Assembly (NCBI GenBank): GCA_964023275.1
Contig: OZ029928.1
Location: 14,488,802 to 14,552,801 of the forward strand
DNA length: 64,000 nucleotides
Reading direction: 5' to 3'
Origin: Norana najaformis
Taxonomy: Eukaryota; Annelida; Clitellata; Crassiclitellata; Hormogastridae
The position numbers and the translations under genes were made by a program. This document shows, piece by piece, positions 55,101-64,000 of the stretch (position 1 is its first letter; every line of letters begins with the position of its first letter). The notes beneath the pieces were generated by a model, which saw only the letters and a program-made list of their open reading frames with translations, was not told the origin of the DNA and searched no databases.

Positions 55101-56179
55101 CAAAACTAATAAAAATGTCTAATGAAGCAAGTGATTGTATTGTTTTTACACGTGACCAAAATTTGTTAAATTTGGCATTCAAAAACCTACCAGTATTTGC
55201 CACCACTGACAACAAACGCTACTATATGCCATCCTATACATATGTTTAATCCAAACAATGAGATCTTACATCAATTGTCACAACCACTTGGACATAACAC
55301 CTACAAAATTTAGAGAATATTACTGTTTAGCAGAAGGCTGGCTAAGTAATTTAAAAAACAGTCTCAATCCTATAACCGTTAATCATGTTTAATTAAGAGA
55401 AGTACATGTGGTTGTCATTACTGCCTAGATATGCACGTTTCAATCGGCTGCACGTAACTAGCAGCTGCTAGTTCAGAAGTTGCTTGCAATATTGGTGGTT
55501 ATCTTCGCCCATGAATAGGCCACATATCTGATTTTCTTCTGAACAGTCACAAACATGGCAATACCAGTTACAGACATGGTATTACCAGTCACAGACATGG
55601 CAATACCAGGCACAGATATGGCAATACGAGCCTTAGACATGGCAATACGAGCCTTAGACATGGGAATACTAGTCACAGATACGGCAATACCAGTCACAGA
55701 CATGGCAATACTAGTCACAGACATGGCAATACCAGTCAGACATGACAATACTAGTCACAGACATGGCAATACCAGTCACAGACATGGCAATACCAGTCAC
55801 AGACATGGCAATACTAGTCACAGACATGGCAATACCAGTCACAGACATGGCAATACCAGTCAGACATGACAATACTAGTCACAGACATGGCAATACCAGT
55901 CACAGACATGGCAATACTAGTCACAGACATGGCAATACCAGTCACAGACATGGCAATACCAGTCAGACATGACAATACTAGTCACAGACATGGCAATACT
56001 AGTCACAGACATGGCAATACTAGTCACAGACATGGCAATACCAGTGCTCTGGAATACGTTTCATTCCCATAATCATTCAAAGGGGCATTGCACATGCTGC
56101 AAAATGGTGCAACTGTCAAATAATACTCTTATTTCAACCTGAAGCTGTTAAATCAATCTGTCATGCCTAGAATTCGTCA
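52157..56179. other. Convergent spacer: BTG 3' UTR and ITIH downstream region
   Basis: AT-rich sequence follows the BTG gene without recognised coding frames. An AU-rich-element nonamer TTATTTATT occurs at 53760-53768, which could destabilise the BTG mRNA if the 3' UTR reaches that far. The 21-bp minisatellite at 55551-56045 lies just past the ITIH stop codon. Confidence 0.4.
55551..56045. repeat. 21-bp minisatellite (acatggcaataccagtcacag) downstream of ITIH
   Basis: About 23 copies alternate between ataccagtc and atactagtc. A shortened unit (gtcagacatgac, two bases missing) recurs at about 55735, 55859 and 55962, showing block duplication. Repetitive MAIPVTD-type frames are artefacts of the 21-base period. 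Confidence 0.9.
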
Positions 56180-59100
56180 TCACTGCTGCGAGTTGCTGCT
56201 AGTTTTATGGTTTCTGTTGACAAACGATGATTTCCTGTAGTGCAGATAGGGCACAATGTAGTCCTCAGGGTTTCCTTTGATCAGCCCAGCACCGTTGTGT
56301 GGTACATGCCAGCATGGTGTCTGTGTCTTAAGGTCCATGTCGCGCCGGTCTGCAAGCGCCGCACCCACAGTTCTGTGTGACATGTGTGGCCCCAAAAACG
56401 TCAGTCGTGCTTGTAGCCTGACGTTGCTGAAGCTGGTACGAAGTTCCAAAGATGAACGAATTACTGAAGCTGCCTGGTGTGTGAACTGACCTGTTGAAGC
56501 AACGGATGAAAGTTTAAGCAACGACAATAGCACCACAAGATGCAATCAAAACTGACAAGGTAAAGAGGTGCAATATCCAGAAAGCTGCCACACGCCATAA
56601 AACTTTTCGTTTCATAAAATAGCAACTAGCATCACTTTAGCATCATTCAGCATATCAACACCATTACCATCATGGATCCTGACTGCATGGCTCTGTCCAA
56701 TGGATTGTGATTTTGGGATGCAATTTTGTCCAGAAGCAACCATCGACTGATGCCTTGTGCATTACGATAACGGCACCATAGAAGTTTCTGGATTATATTA
56801 GATTTTGAGAGGTTCCTAACAGGTGCTGTAAAAATTTTCTGATACAACTTAGGTTCTAATTAATTTGCTTTTAGCATGGCATAGGCCCATACATCACTTG
56901 GCATAAATCTCAAGCTAGGCCTATTTCACTCGTAATAATACACCAATATCTTCTTATAAGTCGCTACCTTAAAATGCAGAATTGGATGTAACACTATTGT
57001 GGACATGTATCTCCATTTAGCTCAGCTTAGAAAATAATGACAATACCACCTCTGCCTGTTATTTGTCTAGGCACGTATTCAGTGCCACTAAAATCACCAT
57101 AGCACGTATTCAGTGCCACTAAAATCACCATTTTCACATTCATCACAACAAGAAGAAGAAGAGATAACGTGCCAGACTACAAATTTGAATCACACGGTGT
57201 ACCCCACTTCTATTCGTTGTCTTCAAAATTTCACAGAATGGCATCACTCAACGTGGTCCGTGGTCCTTACCTATGAGGCCGTGAATGTGTTCTGAAAGGC
57301 CAGATTCATCTTCAACGTAGAATCCTAAGTAGCTGACTTTGTAAGGATGTGATGGCTTAACCATGTGTCGCAGAATTCGCAACACAGCAACGTTTTTCAC
57401 GGTCACCGTGATGTGTCTGCTCGACGTTATTTCAACTGATACGTATTCGGAAACATTAAATGTTGCATTCTTTTTCCAGTCGTGCAGTGCGCTGTTCAAA
57501 AGGACGTTTTCAGGATCAACCACAACTGATGTTCGGTCATACAGGATGGCAATTTTTCCCAGGTAAGTTTTTACGCTGGGAAATTCATTGGTGATGCCTT
57601 TCCCAGTGACGAGGGCATTAACTGCAAGTCCTGGAACAGAGAAAAATGAAATATCTATGAAATGAAAGTGTACTGTAATCGAAGATTTACAAGCATCCGA
57701 TAAGAACTAGCCAGAAATTTGTTTCATATTGCAAGAAGTGTTTACTATAAGCGGTCGTATGCTGGGGTCTCACAAGCACTTTCTGAAGCACTTGATGTTT
57801 CAATTTACGAGTCAGTGACATGTTGTTTTAATTGTCCATTCGGTTATCTGATCAAAACCAATTTCTAATCAAATGACTGCGAGCTTGAACACCATGTTTT
57901 TGAAGTCAAAGTTCTCTAAATTAATCTAGTTTTTTTCCACAAGGCCACTTCAAAAGTCCTGAACAGAACGCTCCCAGGCTATGAGACTAGAGTTCACAAC
58001 TTAAGAAAAGCTACTGCCCTCGATATGCAGTTATGCTGAAACGATAACAAGTCTCTTCACAGAAACAAATACTCGGAAGACTGACAAGGAGGACCTGTTG
58101 GAAAGTTACCAGCAATAAGTTTATCACGCCTTCAGCAAATTTGCTGAATATCTGTTTATAAGCAACTCAGTCTGTGTAAACAAGCAACACAATGATTTAT
58201 ACAGACTTTGCATTTATGTACTGCATAAATTTTAAGTAGTCGAGTGCAAGTTTCAGGTTAGGTTTCAATCATGTTACTGCGATGGATTGGTCACATACTG
58301 TGTGGAAATGCTCTCCTAAGGACAGTGATTGAAGGAAGGATTAAAGGAAAGACAGTTCCAGGAAGACCAAGAAATATGCTGGTGGACTGGATGATGGATA
58401 AAGAAGGAAGACGGGGCTACAAAGAAGTTAAACAAAGGGCACAGAACAGAGAAGAGTGATGTCATTGGACTCTTGGACCTGCCTAACGGCAGAACACTGA
58501 AGAAGAACTGCGATGAATAGTTAGTGGGCTGGATTTCTCTGACAGGTCTCAGGCACGTCAGGGTTGGACACAAGGCTATCACATACCCTGAATACTGTAA
58601 CAAGCTTCCAAAGGACATCAACACCACGGAGAACATCGGTACAGCTCTGACTAACCGATGGACCCAGCCAGCCACATTCACTGGGCCAATGGTTGGCCCA
58701 TATTGGCAGCAAATGGTGGCCAGCTGTGGGCTCAATGCCGACCAAATCTGTATCCGTTCGTTACATTCAAGAGTGTGCATGAATTTTGTATCAAACCAAA
58801 TTTTACTTGTAAGTTTTACATTATAATAATATTCAAGCAAGCGAACAACTAAAGTTTGCTCACAAATTCCCTTATTAGCTCTGCATGCATCGATATGACT
58901 GTTTACAATCACGCGTGATCCATGAAGTGTGTGCATGCATTACGTCATCTGTGAGACTGGATTTTCCCAGCAGTGTTGGTTTTAAGTGCTTCATAAGTGA
59001 CTTCCTGGACATTTCAACAGCTCTTAAATTTAAACGCGACGTGCCGTAAATAAAAATTATTTCAAAAGTTTCTAGATGAAATATACGATGCACGACATGC

Positions 59101-62100
59101 CTAGACAACACAGAAAAGAACAATTGAAAAAAGATGATTTAGTGCAATTTATTTATGGCAGTTATCTCCTAGAACAATTTCTTAAGAAATGGTTGGAGAG
59201 ATGTAATCGTAATCGTATGTACCAGTTTCTTTATCGTGTATCAGCTGATAAATGATCCCTGGTTGGCCGTCAACGTCGAAGCAGACTCCCTCTTTCAAGC
59301 CATCGACCATGACGAGAAAATGTGGATCGTTGTCAACTGAAGTGCACAGACAAAAATTCCATGACCAACTAGTCGACTGATTGTGCAAATGCTGTAAACA
59401 TTTAAATCTAAATCTCCAAAATTTAACAGTGACACACCAAAGACCTGCTTATTAACCGCAGCTACGTCAAATCAAGTCCACAACAGCTAGGTTGTTTGGT
59501 CAGAATCCAGGGATCATGCCAGACAACATGGTGCTATGGTGGAAATCGTTGGTAATGGTAATCGTAATCATAATCCCGAGATTACAGCGCCCAACGAAAG
59601 CCACGTCATGGGGACCAGCTTATTCACAGGCGCTCAGTCAAAACAAAATCGATAGGCAAAAGTGTTTGGTTCCAGGTCAAGATCCAAGAGTCAGGCAGAG
59701 AGACAGTGTGGGAGCTACTGTGGGTGATGTTTGGGAATTGGAGCGGAAAGATGGATAACAGGAAGAAGGGGAGTCAGGATAGGATCTGTGAAAGAGGAAT
59801 GTTTTCAGTTTTGAGTGGAAAGCCAATGCAGAAATTGCAAGCAGTGGAGAATAGGTGAGTTTGTATGATGGGTCAGATAACTGTCACAGTTCCGGGGAGG
59901 AGTTTATGGCAGGTATTGTAGGGTGCAGGAGCAGAAGCAGGATAAGACAGCTTAAAAATTTCATTAAGTTTAGTAAGGTTCAGGTAAGGTAAAGTTAGGT
60001 AGAGCTAGGTAAGGTAATGCTACATGTCTTTATCAACACTTGTAATAATTTACGTAAGCTAAGGTAAGGCAAGGTAAAAAGGTACAGTAAGGTAAGGTAA
60101 CCTATGGCTACCTGTCTCCAACAGAAGCAGAAGTTCTCTGGGGCTTGAGAGATCTTCGGGTTAAGAGTCACACAACGACTATGATCCAAGAATCGGATAT
60201 TGCCAACAACACAGCAACCTTTCCTTAGCAGTTACACGTCGTGACAATAAATTATCAACGTCACCATCGAGTTGATGTCTTTGAGCTATGCTAGCTGCTG
60301 AGAGTCTTAGAACTCACCAAAGGCTCGATGCCGGTTGGCATGGTTACCCAATTTCCTGCGGTCATGTCGCTCCTTTTTTAACAGCAGGTCCCTAGACTTG
60401 CTGTCTGCAGAAGCTGATTCTGAAACATCTTCACAAACATAACACACAGTTTAAGCGGCTATCAGATTTCTAGCTATTTGTTCACTGACGATTTTAATTC
60501 ACTTTCAGTACTGGATAGGTATAAAATATTATTATTATTTGTCAAAAACTGAAGAAATGATTAACAATTCCAAACATCACCCACTGTAGCTGCCACGCTG
60601 TCTCTCTGCTTGAATCTTGGATCTTGACCTGGAACCGAACACTTTTGCCTATCGATTTTGTTTTGACTGAGCGCCTGCGAATAAGGTGATCCCAGTGACA
60701 TGGCCTTCATTGGACGCTGTAGAAATCTTGAGATTATGATTACGATCAAGTAACAATCACAGAGAAGTGATCTTTACAATTTTCAAAGCAAACTTAGATA
60801 ATAAATAATCCAACAGAAAACAGTTGGCAAAATCCTAAACTGGAACTTTCGGACAGCACATGACTTCACAGTAAGCTATGCCATATTCCATAAGAAATTA
60901 ATATTTAACACAAATATCCCTACTTAATGCATGTATGTACACATATATGTACATATGGCACGTCAACAAATGCATTACTTACTTACTTACATTGGAACCT
61001 TGTTCCAAAAGCCGAATGAAACCTGGGTTCATATTCCTGACCACATCGTATCAGAATCCTCATTATAATAATGCAGCTCTTTGGAGGTTCTGGTGTATAT
61101 ACTGGGAAATGAAGGCTCTAAAGGAAATTGGATTACTTAATCTCTAGATCTGTGACTGCATCCCTTGAGAACACTCATACGCACCGTGTAATCTGAGAAA
61201 ATTGATCCGTAGTTTTTCTGGAGCTCTGCGGGTGGTAAGGCCAGTGCAAACTCATCAAGTGCACTTAATTAACACAGTACCCAGTGACACTGCCACTTGT
61301 TTCTTAGCTAAGATAACGTAAGTACTTAGTCGCTTCTTGTGCGATCCATTGTTGTGGGTTACAATGCTTTTGGTGAATAAAGGTTAATGCATCTATTACA
61401 TGTCTCGTTCAACAGTTCTCAGCGGCATAACATATGTCTTAAGATTAGATTAGATTAGATTACAGGCTTCATTCTGTGGCCAGAGGACAGTTTGGCTCAA
61501 ATGGAAAAACAATAGTTAACAAAACTATTGGCTTTTTCTTAAGAGTTCGTAAGCATTTCTTAATGGTTCTACTGCGTTTCCTAAGAGATCCAATGGTTAA
61601 TGGTTCCACTGCATTTCTTAAGAGTTCCACTGCACTTCTTAAAAGTTCCACTGCATTTCTTAATAGTTCCATTGCAATGCTTAACGGTTCCATTACATTT
61701 TTAATGGTTCCAGTGCATTTCTTAAGGGTAACATTGCATTTCTTAAGAGTTCCATTGCATCTCTTAATAGTTTCATTCCAATGCTTAACGGTTCCATTGC
61801 ATTTATTAATGGTTCCAGTGCATTTCTTAAGGGTTCCATTGCGTTCTTAAGAGTTCCATTGCATTTCTTAATAGTTTCATTGCAATGCTTAACGGTTCCG
61901 CATTTATTAACGGTTCCACTGCTCTAAAGATAACTTTGAAAAGTCTTACTTTCCCTACATGGATTTGAAACAACAATCCAAAGCTTTACCACTCAGCCAC
62001 CCAATCAAGAACAACAGCTGAGTTTCTGTGGGCACTGGCATCCCAGCCAAAGAAGAAAAGAAAGGCAAGTCAAAGGCACAGCACACATTAAATACTAAGA

Positions 62101-63866
62101 TATCTTTCGCCAAAAAGCCAAAACTCTTGATGTTTTTAGCCGCAGAGTAATTCTGATGTTGGAAGAAACCTGCTTTATCAGTCTGACCTGATTCTTCGGG
62201 CAGGTCTTCGTCAGGATCTGCCAGACATATCGGTCCCTTCAGCTCCTTCAGCTTACTCATGTCCATGCACATCAGTGGTGTCATTATGGAATGCTTCAAG
62301 ACAAAACAAGATAACAAAATACTAGTACGTTCCGTGCACGGGGACCTTAAATGGCATGGCGCCCATTTAAACGAAAAGCGGTGGTGAAGGATCTCACCCG
62401 ATAAATTCACTGCAAAATGAGCAGGGTCGAGGCCATACGGTCGCTATATAAAAACCTATACATTTATTTATTTATACTTCACACATTTATTTATTCATTT
62501 AAAGCACTTCTTTGCAGGAACAGTCAGGAAATCTGAATCTGAGGTGCGTATGAATTTTCTATAAGGGCCAAGATGGAGTCAAGCAACAATCAAAGTAAAA
62601 TAGTGGGTCTTGACAAATGATTTAAAAGATGTTAGCAAGTTTGCAAATGGACATCTAACGCTGAATGACCTGAGTTCCAGTTTAGGACTTGCATGTTCAT
62701 AATAACTTTCTCCAAGCGACAGTTCTTCCCGTCATGAATAATAAAGGCCAAAGTGGCTTTAGAAAGAAAAGCCATGTAGTACCAGTATTAATATCTGAAC
62801 TCTGGAAGGGACTCTGTTGGCTGGGTTCTACGTGCCTGTGAAAGTCCATCAGCGGCGACTTTTCCGAGAATTATTTGCTTATAGATTTCTTACTGTTCTT
62901 AATGAACTTTAACACCAATTAGGCTAGCACAGGCAGAACTTCTGTGAGGTACTTAAAAGGTGCTATATTACCGGTGTCTGCACACATACATAAGTACATA
63001 AAAGTACACACATACATACTTGGTACATACATAATTTTACACACTACTTAGGCTAGCATAGGCCCCACATACATAAATAAATGCATAAAAAACATATATG
63101 CATACATACGTACTATGCATCAGCTGCAAAAACAAAATCTAAGCCAGAACCAAAGTTTAGTTAATAAGTTAGAATCTAACCTGAAGTGACATCCTTCGGA
63201 CAGAAGCGACAGCCGTCGTTATGACAGTTTCGTTTATATATTCCAGCGTCTTCCGTAGTAATTTTCGGATTGTTGAATGAATCCAAGCTTTTTCGGCAAA
63301 ATTGAACCCCGCCGCTTTGTCACGCTCAGACTTTGGAATCTTAGGTCGAGTATCCAGTGACATGTATCCCTGCGTGCTGCCACCAGATACTTTGGCAGTC
63401 AGGTAACCTGTCCTCGTCTTCAAATGCCCCACAACGACAAGCTCAGAACCTGCAAAATACGCCGGGAAATCGGTTTCCGAGAGGGAAGTATCTTCTACCA
63501 CGTCGTCATATCTTACTCGGACGTTCTCTAGGAGTGGCGTCGACATCTCTGAGTAGAACAGCCTCATCTCCTCCGCGGCATGCACGGCCCGCTGTATTCG
63601 CCTTGCAAATCCACGGTTCTGCTGCGCCAGCTTTCGAAGGAACGCAAACCGCACTTCGTTGCCGAGTGCGACTGCAAAGATGGACACGCGGGCGCCATTC
63701 GCCTGCCTCACGTTCGACAGAATACGGTCGTAGTCTGTGACGCCCGTCATCGGGTTGCCGTCAGTGAGTAAGATGATCATCGATATTCGGGTGGCGAGGG
63801 GCTCTAGCTCTTCCTGTTTAACAAGGAAGTCGATCCCACGCAACAGAGCATCGTTCATGTTGGAAC
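56180..63866 (-). CDS. ITIH: Inter-alpha-trypsin inhibitor heavy chain, C-terminal two-thirds (partial; runs off right edge)
   Basis: Six exons join in phase: 63181-63866, 62188-62293, 60318-60419, 59223-59336, 57271-57630 and 56180-56490, about 560 residues. The first carries the second half of a von Willebrand A domain (MIILLTDGNPMTG, FAVALGNEVRFAFLRKL) and the helical linker. The next holds SIMTPL, which corresponds to FVTPLTS of human chains. Exon 59223-59336 has DPHF, the heavy-chain cleavage and chondroitin-sulphate linkage motif. The last two form the ITI_HC_C domain (YLGFYVEDESGLSEHIHGLI, PCWHVPHNGAGLIKG, EDYIVPYL). ITIH proteins are secreted; heavy chains are transferred to hyaluronan and stabilise extracellular matrix. 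The signal peptide, VIT domain and MIDAS motif lie beyond the right edge. The C-terminus extends about 20 polar residues past the usual end. Which ITIH paralogue is unclear. Confidence 0.93.
56670..56805 (-). repeat. SINE-like family F copy (ITIH intron 5)
   Basis: The blocks catggatcctgactgcatgg, ctctgtccaatggattgtga, ccagaagcaaccatcgactg and gataacggcaccatagaag precede a ttatattagatt tail. Confidence 0.6.
58262..58510 (+). mobile_element. Relic of a non-LTR retrotransposon reverse transcriptase C-terminus (ITIH intron 4)
   Basis: The frame encodes RWIGHIL, LLRTVIEGRIKGK, GRPRNMLVDWMMDKEGRRGY and QRAQNREE, a pattern I know from the C-termini of LINE-type reverse transcriptases. The next codon is TGA where such proteins have Trp, then CHW follows in frame, so the copy is dead. 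Confidence 0.6.
59555..59750 (+). repeat. SINE-like family E, well-preserved copy (ITIH intron 3)
   Basis: The blocks ggtaatcgtaatcataatcc, cgagattacagcgcccaacg, aaagccacgtcatggggacc, tcaaaacaaaatcgatagg, gtttggttccaggtcaagat and gtcaggcagagagacagtg give the fullest view of the family. Confidence 0.7.
59975..60105 (+). repeat. (AGGTA)n-like microsatellite
   Basis: Units aggta, aggtaa and aggtaaag are repeated with interruptions, like the tract at 1408-1575. Confidence 0.7.
60565..60755 (-). repeat. SINE-like family E copy (ITIH intron 2)
   Basis: The reverse-orientation order is caaacatcacccactgtagc, cttggatcttgacctggaac, ttgcctatcgattttgtttt and gtagaaatcttgagattatg. It lies about 810 bases from an opposite-oriented copy at 59555. 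Confidence 0.7.
61555..61925 (+). repeat. Diverged 21-24-bp tandem repeat (ITIH intron 2)
   Basis: Units of the form ttccactgcatttcttaaga or ttccattgcaatgcttaacg follow each other about 15 times with length variation. Confidence 0.75.
62320..62475 (+). repeat. SINE family B, 5'-truncated copy (ITIH intron 1 of this window)
   Basis: The blocks gtgcacggggaccttaaatg, gtggtgaaggatctcacccg, ataaattcactgcaaaatga and agcagggtcgaggccatacg end with ggtcgctatataaaaaccta and a (TTTA)n tail. It sits about 30 bases upstream, in transcript sense, of the acceptor of exon 62188-62293. Confidence 0.7.
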
Positions 63867-64000
63867 CTAAAACAATATCAGCAATAGAACAAATACTGCA
63901 CTATAACAGATAAGCAGATTGTCCTTTTACGAGTAAAATTAATAAATTATCTAAGAAATGATTATCTAGTCGTAAGAAATATTGGTTAAATACTACTAGC
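63867..64000. other. ITIH intron sequence at the right edge
   Basis: AT-rich sequence lies upstream (in transcript sense) of the acceptor at 63867, with nothing recognisable. The preceding ITIH exon is outside the window. Confidence 0.6.

Noticed and set aside
55473..56072. MAIPVTD-repeat protein
   Set aside because: It is a 21-bp minisatellite translation with no start context or flanking coding sequence.
58316..58936. A 206-codon minus-strand open frame
   Set aside because: It has no recognisable domain, overlaps the antisense of a LINE relic and is inside an ITIH intron.

Overview
The window is animal (metazoan) nuclear DNA. Every recognisable gene is split by GT-AG introns, and I could join the exons into full-length proteins by matching splice phase. 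The set includes animal-specific or cilium-linked families (ITIH, BTG/Tob, TUSC2, CCDC77, CCDC146), and introns and spacers are full of SINE-like repeats, minisatellites and microsatellites. The species cannot be fixed by eye. Compact genes and unfamiliar repeat families suggest a non-vertebrate (a sponge or other marine invertebrate would fit), which is inference.

Layout, left to right: an ABCG2-like half-transporter (minus, 3' part cut by the left edge, 108-2725); a choline/ethanolamine phosphotransferase CEPT1 (plus, 8 exons, 6085-12094); CCDC77 (minus, 11 exons, 15090-22442); CCDC146, the animal homologue of Chlamydomonas MBO2 (plus, 19 coding exons, 24525-42418); TUSC2/FUS1 (minus, 3 exons, 46796-48742); a BTG1/2-type antiproliferative gene with uninterrupted coding sequence (plus, 51668-52156); and an inter-alpha-trypsin inhibitor heavy chain, ITIH (minus, 5' part cut by the right edge, 56180-63866). 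Strands alternate strictly, so every neighbouring pair is either divergent or convergent. CCDC77 and CCDC146, two centriole/cilium coiled-coil proteins, share a divergent promoter region containing a near-palindromic RFX X-box.

The most unusual structure is a tandem array of about 75 copies of a 42-bp unit (about 38910-42060) that begins exactly at the 5' splice site of CCDC146 exon 18. By my count 58 units carry GTAAGT in the same context as the real donor. The unit is 14 codons long and open in the exon's frame for the first 29 units, so the array could produce a ladder of in-frame isoforms or act as a large decoy-donor array. A second, smaller donor-spanning tandem repeat (4 x 20 bp) sits at exon 8 of the same gene. 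Other items are a hAT-type MITE with an apparent 8-bp target duplication, at least six SINE-like families (one with clear tRNA-like A and B boxes), a partial copy of TUSC2 exon 2 with its acceptor, and several further minisatellites.
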